A stretch of 64,000 nucleotides of DNA from Pseudarthrobacter polychromogenes. GTDB taxonomy: Bacteria; Actinomycetota; Actinomycetes; Actinomycetales; Micrococcaceae. Under the pieces are notes generated by a model that was not told the DNA's origin, searched no databases, and saw only the letters and a program-made list of their open reading frames with translations. The translations under genes were made by a program, and so were the position numbers. The first letter of the stretch is position 1. Every line of letters begins with the position of its first letter. Shown one piece after another: positions 17,425 to 26,244 of this stretch. Location: contig NZ_BMKU01000008.1 in NCBI RefSeq assembly GCF_014644495.1, positions 62,001-126,000 on the forward strand. Reading direction: 5' to 3'.

Positions 17425-18728
17425 GCATACCGGTGGTCACCGTTGGCCAGAGCCGGGAAGATCTGGTCGGTGGGCTGGAACGGTTGCACGGTCCTGTCAC
17501 TGTGGTCCGGAGATGTACGGAACTTACCGAGCTTCTTGCTGCATGCCAAAGCGGGCTGGCGCGGGCGGCGGTCGTAGCGGAGGGGTCTGAGGGGCTGACG
17601 TCCTCGCTGGTGGACCGGCTCTCAGCTGTTGGGGTGGCCATTGTTGCCCTGACTGACAACGCCGATGAAGCGGCCAGGCTGCGGGCGATAGGGGTAGATT
17701 CCGCGCTGACCGGCGTGGAGTCCGCTGCACTGTCGGACCGGATTGCCGAGGCCGTGTCCCAGCTGTCGGGATCGGGACTGCGCACTGCCCCCAGGAGCAG
17801 TCCGGCTGATCCCGGCGGTGCTCTGAAGCCGGTCCCGGTGGGGCCGCTTCCAGGCCCGGAGGAACCTGGGCAGGGGAGGATCATTGCCGTCTGGGGTCCG
17901 GCTGGAGCGCCCGGCCGGACCACCCTGGCTGCGAACATGGCAGGCGAACTGGCGGTGGATGGAAAAGGAGTGATTCTTGTCGACGCTGACAGCTACGGTG
18001 CCAGCATTGCAGCCGTGCTCGGGCTCCTCGATGAGTCCGCTGGCCTGGCGCAGGCCTGCCGCCTCGCGGACCAGGGCCTGTTGGATCGGGAGGCACTCGA
18101 AAAGATTGCAGCTCCGGTGGCAACCAAGTCCGGCACTTTCAGGGTGCTCACGGGCATCACGCGTGCGGACCGATGGACGGAGCTTCGCGCCTCAGCCCTC
18201 GCGCTCGTCCTCGACCGCGCGCGGGAATTAGCTGAAGTGGTGGTGGTGGATGCCGGGTTTTGCCTTGAAGCGGATGAGGAGCTCAGCTTCGACACGATGG
18301 CGCCGCGCCGGAATGCGGCAACCCTGCGGTCCCTGGAACTTGCCGATACGGTTTACGCGGTCGGCGCCGCCGATCCGGTCGGGGTCCCACGGCTGGTGCG
18401 CGGCCTCACCGAACTGGACGAGGCTGTCCCAGGTGTTTCGCCCATTGTTGTGATGAACAGGGTGCGTGCTTCGTCCGTGGGCAGGGGGCCGGAACGCCAG
18501 TTGAGGGACGCCTGGGAACGATACGGCCCGGCTTTCGAACTGAAAGGGTTCCTGCCCCATGACCCTGCGGCGGCGGACGCCGCCCTCCTGGGTGGCTCGC
18601 TGCTGCTTGAAGCTGCCCCCGATTCCCCGCTCCGCCATGCCATCCGCGAACTCGTTTGTGCACCCGCCCAACAAAAGCGAAAATCCTCTGTCTTTTCTTC
18701 CACAGCAAGGCGCCGGGCGAAGGACTAG
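17421..18728 (+). CDS. CpaE-like / ParA-superfamily ATPase
   Basis: A 435-residue cytoplasmic protein. An N-terminal receiver-like domain (about 1-120; VVTVGQSREDLVGG, VAIVALTDNADEAARLRAIG) precedes a SIMIBI ATPase domain from about residue 153. The P-loop reads GPAGAPGRTT (159-168): arginine stands where the ATP-binding lysine of a normal deviant Walker A (KGGxGKTT) is expected. The later VILVDADSYGASIAAVLGL and VVVVDAGF segments match switch regions. CpaE-type proteins position Tad pilus machinery. The layout supports that role; the altered P-loop leaves ATPase activity open. Confidence 0.8.
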   Translation: MSIPVVTVGQSREDLVGGLERLHGPVTVVRRCTELTELLAACQSGLARAAVVAEGSEGLTSSLVDRLSAVGVAIVALTDNADEAARLRAIGVDSALTGVESAALSDRIAEAVSQLSGSGLRTAPRSSPADPGGALKPVPVGPLPGPEEPGQGRIIAVWGPAGAPGRTTLAANMAGELAVDGKGVILVDADSYGASIAAVLGLLDESAGLAQACRLADQGLLDREALEKIAAPVATKSGTFRVLTGITRADRWTELRASALALVLDRARELAEVVVVDAGFCLEADEELSFDTMAPRRNAATLRSLELADTVYAVGAADPVGVPRLVRGLTELDEAVPGVSPIVVMNRVRASSVGRGPERQLRDAWERYGPAFELKGFLPHDPAAADAALLGGSLLLEAAPDSPLRHAIRELVCAPAQQKRKSSVFSSTARRRAKD

Positions 18729-18785
18729 GCTCGCCATAAGAGCTGCAATGGTGCAGCAAATATTTCGTGATGGAGGCGTTTGTCG

Positions 18786-21700
18786 ATGTCGTCTGGATCC
18801 AGCGTGGAGGATCAGCCCCTTTCCATTGAAGGCGATGAGGGTTTCATTGGGGACTACTACCAGCACCTAGCTGAAGAGGACGCCCGGGCCTACCCGCGGG
18901 ACGTGCTGGTGGCACGGGCGGACCATCACCGGGACGTTGCCTCGGTCCGGCAAAGGGGCCAGGCGAAAATTGCCATCATGGACGAGGAAGACAGCAGCGT
19001 CGTCTTCGTTGTTACCGATGACATGCCATTCCTGGTCGATTCCGTGAATGCCGAGCTTGTCCGGCAGCATGCCGCCATCAAGCTGGTACTCCACCCACTG
19101 TTCGTGGCGACGCGTAACCGGGAGAGCGGCGAGCTCGCCAAGGTCAACAGGGTCCCTGCGCACCTCGGGATATCCAGCGGCGACACGGCTGCCATGCCCA
19201 ACCTTTCGCACCTGATTGCCCAGGGCGGGAATGCCTCCCACATGGAGTCCTGGATCGCCGTCGAGATTAACCGTGTCTCACAGGAGGCAAAGGCAGCCCT
19301 CCTCGAGGGACTGGAACGTGTGCTCAAGGATGTGCGCGCCGCCGTCGAGGACTGGCCCAAGATGCGCCAGAGGGCCGTCCAGATCGCCGAAAGCCTGGAC
19401 CAGATCGCAAATCCTGCACAGATCGCGGAGCTCCGGCAGGCGAAGGACCTGCTGCGCTGGCTCGACGACGGGAACTTCACGTTCCTTGGCTACCGGGAGT
19501 ATGACCTGGTGAACGTCGACGGCGAAGACGTCCTGGAGCTGCGCGACAACAGCGGCCTGGGGCTGCTTAGGGACTCCGAAGACTCGCCCCACATCCAGCA
19601 CCTCACGGATACAGGCCGGAAAAAAGCGCGGGAAAAGCGTGCCCTGGTCATCACCAAGGCAAACTCCAGGTCAACCGTCCATCGTTCGGCGTACCTGGAC
19701 TACATCGGGGTCAAGAGCTTCGACGCCGAGGGCAACGTCAATGGCGAGCGCCGCTTTATTGGACTCTTTGCCACCAGCGCCTACACCGGCTCCGTCCGGG
19801 ACATTCCCATCGTGCGGGAAAAGGTCGATGCGGTGCTCCAGAGCGCCGGCTTCCCGCCGGACTCCCACTCCGGGAAGGACCTGCTGGGGATCCTGGAAAC
19901 CTACCCCCGGGATGAGTTGTTCCAGATCGAGATCCAGGATTTGGCCGCAACGGCCCTAGGGATCCAGAAGCTGCAGGAGCGCCGCCGCACCAGGCTCTTC
20001 CTCAGGCCGGACATCTACGGCAGGTTCATGTCCGCTGTGGTCTACCTCCCCAGGGACAGGTACACCACCAACGTCAGGCTCCGCATCGAGCAGGAACTCC
20101 GCGAAACGTTCCAGGCTGTTTCCATCGACTACGAAGCCCGCATGACCGAGTCGGCCCTCGCGCGGCTGTTCTTCCGCATCCGGCTGCCCAAGAATGCCGA
20201 CGTCAGTGGCGTAAATACCGTGGAACTCGAGAAGCGCCTTGTCCGTGCCGCCCGTTCGTGGAGCGAAGGCATCGCAGAGGTGCTGCGCGAGAGCCGGGAT
20301 GTTGCCGACGCCAAGGAGCTTGCCGCCATCTGGTCCGAGGCATTCCCGGCCGGCTACCGCGTGGACTACGAAGTGGAGGACGCCCTCGAAGACATTGCGC
20401 GCTTCGAGAAGTACGGCGCCGCCGCGGAACGGGCCGAAGGTACTGTCCAGGAGCGGCCCGGCGTTCACGTCTACCTTCCGGAAGGGGCGGGTGCAACGCT
20501 GGAGGAGGACGCACGCGTCAAGCTCTACATGCTGGAACCCAAGAGCCTCAGCCAGATCCTCCCGTACTTCCACAACCTTGGCCTGGAAGTCCTTGACGAG
20601 CGGCCCTTCGAAATTGAAACCGCGGACAGCCGCGACTTTTTCCTGTATGACCTGGGCCTGAAGTACCCGGCCAAAGTGGATCCGCTCTCAACCGGGCAAC
20701 TGCTGGCCGATTCCTTCGGCGCTGCAGTCACGGGCGCATCCGAATCGGACAGCTTCGACCGGCTGGTCCTGAGGGAGGGCCTGCACTGGCGGCAGGTCAC
20801 CGTGCTGCGGGCCTATGCGCGGTACATGCGCCAGATGGGCAACACCAACTCATTTGGGTTCATGGCAGACACCCTTCTGGCTAACCCCCGGGTGACCAAG
20901 GGGCTTAACGCCCTCTTCGCGGCGCGCTTCGACCCGTCCCTGAGCGACGACGAGCGGGCCGAGGCCCAAGCCTCCGTCCGCAAGGACCTGGACGTGTCCA
21001 TCGAGAAGGTGGCAACGCTCGACGCCGACAGGGTCCTGCGCACGTTCGTCAACCTGATCGAGGCGACGCTCCGGACGAACTACTACCAGGACAGGGCGCA
21101 CCTGAGCTTCAAACTCGATCCATCACGGATCGAGGGCCTGCCGTTCCCGCGCCCCATGTTCGAGATCTGGGTCTACTCGCCGCGCGTCGAGGGCGTCCAC
21201 CTCCGCTTCGGCAAGGTGGCCCGAGGCGGGCTGCGCTGGTCCGACCGCCGCGAGGATTTCCGCACCGAGATCCTCGGGCTGGTGAAGGCGCAGACAGTGA
21301 AGAATGCGGTCATCGTGCCCACGGGCGCCAAGGGCGGGTTCTTCGCCAAGCAGCTGCCGGACCCCACCGCAGACCGTGCCGCCTGGATGGCGGAAGGGAT
21401 CGAAAGCTACAAGACCTTTATCAGGGGCCTGCTGGACATTACCGACAACCTCATTACGGAGGGTGACAGCGAAAGTCTCGTGCCGCCGTCGGACGTTGTC
21501 AGGCATGACGACGCCGATTCCTACCTCGTTGTGGCTGCCGACAAGGGCACTGCGACCTTCTCGGACATTGCCAACGGCCTGTCTGCGGAGTACGGATTTT
21601 GGCTTGGGGACGCGTTCGCGTCCGGCGGCTCCGTGGGGTACGACCACAAAGCCATGGGCATCACCGCCCGCGGCGCGTGGGAGTCGGTGAAGCGACACTT

Positions 21701-23639
21701 CAGCGAGCTCGACCTTGATACGCAGACCCAGCCGTTCACCGTGGTCGGCGTGGGTGACATGTCCGGCGACGTGTTCGGCAACGGCATGCTGCTCTCCCGC
21801 CACATCCGTCTCCTCGCCGCCTTCGACCACCGGCACATCTTCCTCGATCCCAACCCCGACGAGGAAGCCTCTTTCGTGGAACGGCAGCGTTTGTTTGAGC
21901 TGCCCAGGTCCTCATGGGATGACTACAACAAATCGCTGATCAGTGAGGGCGGCGGCGTTTTTGCCCGACAGGCCAAGTCCATTCCTGTATCGACCCAGAT
22001 TCGTGCCGCGCTGGGCCTGCCGGCCGATACAACCGAACTCAGCCCGCCGGAACTCCTCCGCGCGATCCTCCTGGCCCCCGCGGACCTGCTCTACAACGGC
22101 GGCATCGGTACATACGTCAAGGCGAGCACCGAAACAAACGCGATGGTCGGGGACAAGGCCAACGATGCGATCCGCGTCGACGGCCGGGACCTGCGCGTCA
22201 AGGTGGTGGGCGAAGGTGGAAACCTCGGCATGACGCAGCGCGGGCGCATTGAGGCGGCGCTGCAGGGAGTCATCCTCAACACCGACGCCATCGACAACTC
22301 CGCCGGCGTGGACTGCTCCGACCATGAAGTGAACATCAAGATTTTCGTGGACCGGATGGTGGCGGCCGGAAAGCTGTCTCCCGAGGAACGTGCAGGCTTC
22401 CTGGCGTCGATGACTGACGAAGTGGGCCGGCTCGTGCTCGAAGACAACATCGACCAGAACATCCTGCTGCTGAATGACCGGACCCGGGTTGCCGAGTGGA
22501 GCCCCAGCTACGAACGGCTGATGGACTGGCTGGAAAAGAAAGCCGACCTGAAGAGGGACCTTGAGGCGCTTCCCACCACGGAGACCCTGCACGAGAGGCT
22601 GCAGCAGGGGCAGGGACTGACATCACCGGAACTTTCGGTGCTGGCCGCTTATGCGAAGATCGAGCTGGCGACGGCGCTGCGGGAAAGCGACCTGGCCGAT
22701 GACCCTTGGTTCAGGCAAACGCTGCGCGCCTATTTCCCCGCGCAGCTGCGCGAACGCTTCGACGCCGAACTGGACACCCACCCGCTTCGCCGCGAAATCA
22801 TTGCCACAGTGGTTGCCAACGACATCATCAACCTCGGCGGCATTACGTTCGCCTTCCGGGTGATGGAGGAAACGTCCGCCAGCGAAGTGGCCGTGGCCAA
22901 GGCGTTTGTTGCGCTGAGGGAGGTCTACGATCTGGACACCATGGTGGGGGAACTGAACAACCTCCCGGCGTCCTTCCCCACGGAGCACTGGAGCACTGTC
23001 CACTTGGACGTCCGGCGGCTGCTGGACCGGGCCGTCCGCTGGCTCCTGGGACAGGGAACGCTGTCGCGGCCCATCGCAGACGTGGTCTCGGAGTTCAAAC
23101 CGGTGATGGAACCGATGCGCGCGCGCCTGCTGGAGTACCTGCGCGGCGATGACCGGGAACGGGTTGCCAGCTGGCTGGAGAACGCACGCGAGTGGGAGCT
23201 GCCGGAAGGTCTGGCCTTGCGCTGGGCAGAGCTTTTCGAAAGCTTCGTGCTGCTGGACATCGCCAAGATTGCCCACGTGCGCAAGGACCCGGTGGAAGAG
23301 ATCGCCGCCGTTTACTACACCGTGTTCAACCGGTTCCATGCAGATTCACTGCTGGAACGGATCAGCAGCCTCCCCCGGCAGGACAGGTGGCAGGCGCTGG
23401 CCAGGGCAGCCTTGCGGGATGACCTGTACTCCACCATCTCGGACATGACGACGGCGGTGCTGGACGCCACTGCCGCCGCTGACTCGCCGGAAGCGCGGCT
23501 GAAGGACTGGGAGGCCCGGAATGCAGAGCAGCTCACCAGGGCGAAGAGCATGTTCGACGAGGTGAATTCGCTCGAGGCCGACGATATGGCGTCACTGTCG
23601 GTAGCATTGAGGCTCTTGAGGTCAATCGTCCGACGCTAG
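18786..23639 (+). CDS. NAD-dependent glutamate dehydrogenase, large (180 kDa) class
   Basis: A 1617-residue enzyme, the expected size for the large NAD-GDH class first described in Streptomyces. It converts glutamate to 2-oxoglutarate and ammonia with NAD+. The N-terminal regulatory region includes ACT-like segments (VFVVTDDMPFLVDSVNAEL). The catalytic core has RGGLRWSDRREDFRTEILGL and KNAVIVPTGAKGGFFAK near residues 816-860, then a dinucleotide-binding stretch FTVVGVGDMSGDVFGNGML. I used the ATG at 18786, with GGAGG nine bases upstream, rather than the TTG at 18780, which sits too close to the site. In mycobacteria the enzyme is controlled by GarA; no such gene is in the window. Confidence 0.96.
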   Translation: MSSGSSVEDQPLSIEGDEGFIGDYYQHLAEEDARAYPRDVLVARADHHRDVASVRQRGQAKIAIMDEEDSSVVFVVTDDMPFLVDSVNAELVRQHAAIKLVLHPLFVATRNRESGELAKVNRVPAHLGISSGDTAAMPNLSHLIAQGGNASHMESWIAVEINRVSQEAKAALLEGLERVLKDVRAAVEDWPKMRQRAVQIAESLDQIANPAQIAELRQAKDLLRWLDDGNFTFLGYREYDLVNVDGEDVLELRDNSGLGLLRDSEDSPHIQHLTDTGRKKAREKRALVITKANSRSTVHRSAYLDYIGVKSFDAEGNVNGERRFIGLFATSAYTGSVRDIPIVREKVDAVLQSAGFPPDSHSGKDLLGILETYPRDELFQIEIQDLAATALGIQKLQERRRTRLFLRPDIYGRFMSAVVYLPRDRYTTNVRLRIEQELRETFQAVSIDYEARMTESALARLFFRIRLPKNADVSGVNTVELEKRLVRAARSWSEGIAEVLRESRDVADAKELAAIWSEAFPAGYRVDYEVEDALEDIARFEKYGAAAERAEGTVQERPGVHVYLPEGAGATLEEDARVKLYMLEPKSLSQILPYFHNLGLEVLDERPFEIETADSRDFFLYDLGLKYPAKVDPLSTGQLLADSFGAAVTGASESDSFDRLVLREGLHWRQVTVLRAYARYMRQMGNTNSFGFMADTLLANPRVTKGLNALFAARFDPSLSDDERAEAQASVRKDLDVSIEKVATLDADRVLRTFVNLIEATLRTNYYQDRAHLSFKLDPSRIEGLPFPRPMFEIWVYSPRVEGVHLRFGKVARGGLRWSDRREDFRTEILGLVKAQTVKNAVIVPTGAKGGFFAKQLPDPTADRAAWMAEGIESYKTFIRGLLDITDNLITEGDSESLVPPSDVVRHDDADSYLVVAADKGTATFSDIANGLSAEYGFWLGDAFASGGSVGYDHKAMGITARGAWESVKRHFSELDLDTQTQPFTVVGVGDMSGDVFGNGMLLSRHIRLLAAFDHRHIFLDPNPDEEASFVERQRLFELPRSSWDDYNKSLISEGGGVFARQAKSIPVSTQIRAALGLPADTTELSPPELLRAILLAPADLLYNGGIGTYVKASTETNAMVGDKANDAIRVDGRDLRVKVVGEGGNLGMTQRGRIEAALQGVILNTDAIDNSAGVDCSDHEVNIKIFVDRMVAAGKLSPEERAGFLASMTDEVGRLVLEDNIDQNILLLNDRTRVAEWSPSYERLMDWLEKKADLKRDLEALPTTETLHERLQQGQGLTSPELSVLAAYAKIELATALRESDLADDPWFRQTLRAYFPAQLRERFDAELDTHPLRREIIATVVANDIINLGGITFAFRVMEETSASEVAVAKAFVALREVYDLDTMVGELNNLPASFPTEHWSTVHLDVRRLLDRAVRWLLGQGTLSRPIADVVSEFKPVMEPMRARLLEYLRGDDRERVASWLENAREWELPEGLALRWAELFESFVLLDIAKIAHVRKDPVEEIAAVYYTVFNRFHADSLLERISSLPRQDRWQALARAALRDDLYSTISDMTTAVLDATAAADSPEARLKDWEARNAEQLTRAKSMFDEVNSLEADDMASLSVALRLLRSIVRR

Positions 23640-23667
23640 CAAGTCCGGCGTCGAAAATGGAGGTGCA

Positions 23668-25134
23668 GTGGCAATCTTTACGGACCCTATCAGGGAACAC
23701 GCTGATTTTGGGCCGGGCGATGCCGAGTGGCTGCACCTCCTGGTGGGGGACTGGCAGATGGTTGCGGACCTTGCTTTCGCCGACCTGGCCCTATGGTTTC
23801 CCCACCCTGAGCTTGGTTACGTGGCGCTCGCCCACGTGCGGCCCTCCACCACGCACACCGTGTTCCACGGGGACTTCGTGGGGGAGGGCATCCGCTCAGA
23901 CCTTCAGCCCCTTGTGGACAAGGCCTGGAACAGCCGTTCCATCGAGCGCTCCAGCGAAACCAACTGGAGCAGCGATATGGCCCTCCGCGTGGAGGCCGTT
24001 CCCATGGTCCGCAACGGGCGCACGCTGGCGGTGGTCACCACCCACATGGACCTCTCCAGCTCGCGGATGCCTTCGCGCCTTGAACTGACCTACCGACAGT
24101 GTGCATACGACCTCCTCCGGATGGGCACGCTGGGGCTGTGGCCGGACTTCGCCTCGCCCACGGGTTCCCGCCGCGGTGCACCCCGGGTTGGGGACGGACT
24201 CATCCGGCTGGATGCGGAGGGAATCGTGCAGTACGCGAGCCCCAACGGAGTCTCTGCGTTCAGGCGGCTCGGTGACGGGGAGTCCTTGGAGGGCCGCTCA
24301 CTGGCCGAGGTGACCGCCAGCCTGCTGAAGGACCGCCGCATGGTTGATGAGACGTTGCCCTTGGTGGTTACCGGGCGGATGCCTTGGCGCAGTGAAATTG
24401 AATCCCGTGGCGTGAGCCTTTCCCTGCGCGCCATTCCGCTGCGGGACGAGCAGCAACGGTTCGGTGCACTGGTCCTGTGCCGTGATGTGTCGGAGCTTCG
24501 CCGGCGTGAAATGGAGCTGGTGACCAAAGACGCCACAATCCGCGAGATCCACCACCGGGTCAAGAACAACCTGCAGACTGTCGCGGCGCTGCTGCGCATG
24601 CAGTCCCGCCGCATGGTCAGCGACGAAGCAAAGCAAGGGCTGGAGCAGGCCATGCGCCGGGTGGCCACCATTGCGCTCGTCCACGAGACACTGTCCCAGG
24701 GGCTCACCCAGAGCGTTGACTTCGACGAGCTGATCGGGCGCCAGTTCCGGCTGTCGGCCGAAGTCGCCTCACCCTCGCAGCAGGTCCGGACGGAACGATC
24801 CGGCACTTTCGGAGAGCTACCGAGCGATCTTGCCACCCCGCTGGCCTTGGTCATCAATGAACTGGTGACCAACGCTGTGGAGCACGGGCTCGAAGGCAGG
24901 GCCGGGACTGTCTGGCTCATCGCTGACCGCTCCGAGGGGGATGACGGTGAGGAACTCACCGTCACCATTGCCGACGACGGCGTGGGACTTCCGGATACGC
25001 CTCACGTTGAGGGGCTGGGGCTTCAAATCGTACGGACCCTGGTGACCAGCGAGCTCGGCGGGACTATCCAGTGGCGGCCGCGCGAAGGCGGCGGCACCGC
25101 AGTGGAGATCCGGATCAGCCTGGCAGGCAAGTAG
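23668..25134 (+). CDS. pdtaS: PdtaS-like sensor histidine kinase (HisKA_2 family)
   Basis: A 488-residue soluble kinase. It has an N-terminal GAF-like domain (about 1-150), a PAS domain (about 175-285; RLDAEGIVQYASPNGVSAFRRLG) and a HisKA_2 domain with the H box EIHHRVKNNLQTVAALLRMQ near 293-312. The HATPase domain carries LALVINELVTNAVEHGLEG, ADDGVGLP and GLGLQIV. This matches actinobacterial PdtaS, which phosphorylates the ANTAR regulator PdtaR to control transcript antitermination. Start GTG at 23668 behind ATGGAGG. No pdtaR gene is visible here. A 23-bp-stem terminator follows the gene. Confidence 0.92.
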   Translation: MAIFTDPIREHADFGPGDAEWLHLLVGDWQMVADLAFADLALWFPHPELGYVALAHVRPSTTHTVFHGDFVGEGIRSDLQPLVDKAWNSRSIERSSETNWSSDMALRVEAVPMVRNGRTLAVVTTHMDLSSSRMPSRLELTYRQCAYDLLRMGTLGLWPDFASPTGSRRGAPRVGDGLIRLDAEGIVQYASPNGVSAFRRLGDGESLEGRSLAEVTASLLKDRRMVDETLPLVVTGRMPWRSEIESRGVSLSLRAIPLRDEQQRFGALVLCRDVSELRRREMELVTKDATIREIHHRVKNNLQTVAALLRMQSRRMVSDEAKQGLEQAMRRVATIALVHETLSQGLTQSVDFDELIGRQFRLSAEVASPSQQVRTERSGTFGELPSDLATPLALVINELVTNAVEHGLEGRAGTVWLIADRSEGDDGEELTVTIADDGVGLPDTPHVEGLGLQIVRTLVTSELGGTIQWRPREGGGTAVEIRISLAGK

Positions 25135-25190
25135 GTCCACGGCAAGGAAAGCTGCTGGTCGGCCCGACCTCCAGGTCGGTCAGGCCGAAC

Positions 25191-25240
25191 AAGCAACAGC
25201 CCCGGCTGCAACCTTGTGGTTGCAGCCGGGGCTGTTGCTT
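25191..25240. terminator. Bidirectional terminator, perfect 23-bp stem
   Basis: Bases 25191-25213 pair perfectly with 25218-25240 around a TTGT loop. It lies 57 bp after pdtaS and 17 bp beyond the end of the convergent whiB gene, so it can serve both. A smaller hairpin (CCGACCT-CC-AGGTCGG) sits just before it, near 25163-25180. Confidence 0.9.
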
Positions 25241-25256
25241 GTGCTTTGCGGTGTGC

Positions 25257-25505
25257 CTAGGAAGCGCGGCGGGCGCGGGCAGCGCGGCGCTTCAGCGCAC
25301 GGCGCTCGTCTTCGCTCATGCCGCCCCAGACGCCTGCGTCCTGGCCCGACTCCAAAGCCCACTGCAGGCACGTGTCCACGACGGGGCAGCGGCGGCAGAC
25401 GCTTTTTGCTTCTTCGATCTGCAGAAGGGCTGGCCCGGTGTTCCCGACGGGGAAGAAGAGTTCGGGGTCCTTTTCAAGGCACGCTGCGCGGTTACGCCAA
25501 TCCAT
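25257..25505 (-). CDS. whiB1: WhiB1-type iron-sulfur transcription factor
   Basis: An 82-residue protein with four cysteines: one in NRAACL near residue 9 and three in VCRRCPVVDTC, the ligands of a [4Fe-4S] cluster. The GVWGG turn and the basic RRALKRRAARARR tail for DNA binding follow. It aligns well with mycobacterial WhiB1 (MDWR start, PELFFPVGN, GPAL.QI..AK), an essential NO-sensitive regulator that partners the primary sigma factor. I chose the ATG at 25503-25505, which matches that conserved start; an ATG six codons upstream (25523) is also possible. The gene shares a terminator with pdtaS. Confidence 0.95.
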   Translation of the reverse strand: MDWRNRAACLEKDPELFFPVGNTGPALLQIEEAKSVCRRCPVVDTCLQWALESGQDAGVWGGMSEDERRALKRRAARARRAS

Positions 25506-25723
25506 GCTGATCAGTTGCTCCATTTCTGGGAAGAGCCCTTGTGAAATTATTCACTAGTGGCTACAAAGGAAAAGGGCCCGGCAGGGCCCCCTTGGTCATC
25601 TGGATCAAGCCTGTCATGTTAACGGCGTGTAAACAAGAGGTAATAACGCTTGATATCCGCGGAAAGCTGAGCGATGCGTCACACTGGCGGTGATGGCCCC
25701 AACCACTGTCCGACTATGTCCGG

Positions 25724-25735
25724 TAGGGTGCCAGT
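25724..25735 (+). promoter_or_regulatory. TAGGGT -10 box six bases before a GTG start
   Basis: TAGGGT at 25724-25729 is followed by GCCAGT and then the GTG at 25736. The geometry matches the leaderless arrangement seen at 15803 and 42799. No strong -35 is present. Confidence 0.45.
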
Positions 25736-26224
25736 GTGTCAAGACCCCCAATAAACCCAGCGAACCCGCCTTCCTCTTCCGAAGAACCCGGCCAGGGGCC
25801 GCAGAGGCCTGATGGGGGTGCCCAGGGTCCCCGGCCACCGGCGGTGATTGTCGTGACTTTGGTGGTTGCCGTGGAAGCCACGGCCCTTCTGCTCGCTGCT
25901 TGCTGGTACGGGTACCAGCTGGCCATCGGAAGCCCGGTCCTGTCCTTCTGGGGAGCGGTTTTCACGTTGGGGTTACTGCTGGCTTTTTCGGCGTGGCTGT
26001 ACGCGGTCGGCGTCTATCTTTACCGGGGCTACCGCTGGACCCGTGCTGCTGCCCTTGTTGCGCAGCTGTTCGTTCTGACCATCGGGTTGCCAACCCTTAG
26101 CGGTGGCCTCGTGCTCGCCGGCCTCGCAATGCTGCTTCCCGCGGTCGCCGCGATCGTGCTCCTTTTCCACAACAAAGTGATCAGCTACGCTTCCCGCACC
26201 GGAGGATCCACCCCGGCGCTGTGA
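25736..26224 (+). CDS. Small four-helix membrane protein of unknown function
   Basis: A 162-residue protein. The first 35 residues are proline-rich and cytoplasmic. Four hydrophobic segments follow, near residues 38-60, 68-95, 103-120 and 122-142, then a short polar tail. No family recognised. Start GTG at 25736, six bases after a TAGGGT box, with no ribosome-binding site, so it is probably translated from a leaderless mRNA. It converges with the broken EssC-like gene, which ends 20 bp further on. Confidence 0.75.
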   Translation: MSRPPINPANPPSSSEEPGQGPQRPDGGAQGPRPPAVIVVTLVVAVEATALLLAACWYGYQLAIGSPVLSFWGAVFTLGLLLAFSAWLYAVGVYLYRGYRWTRAAALVAQLFVLTIGLPTLSGGLVLAGLAMLLPAVAAIVLLFHNKVISYASRTGGSTPAL

Positions 26225-26244
26225 CCGGCTGCCACGTCGTGTCA

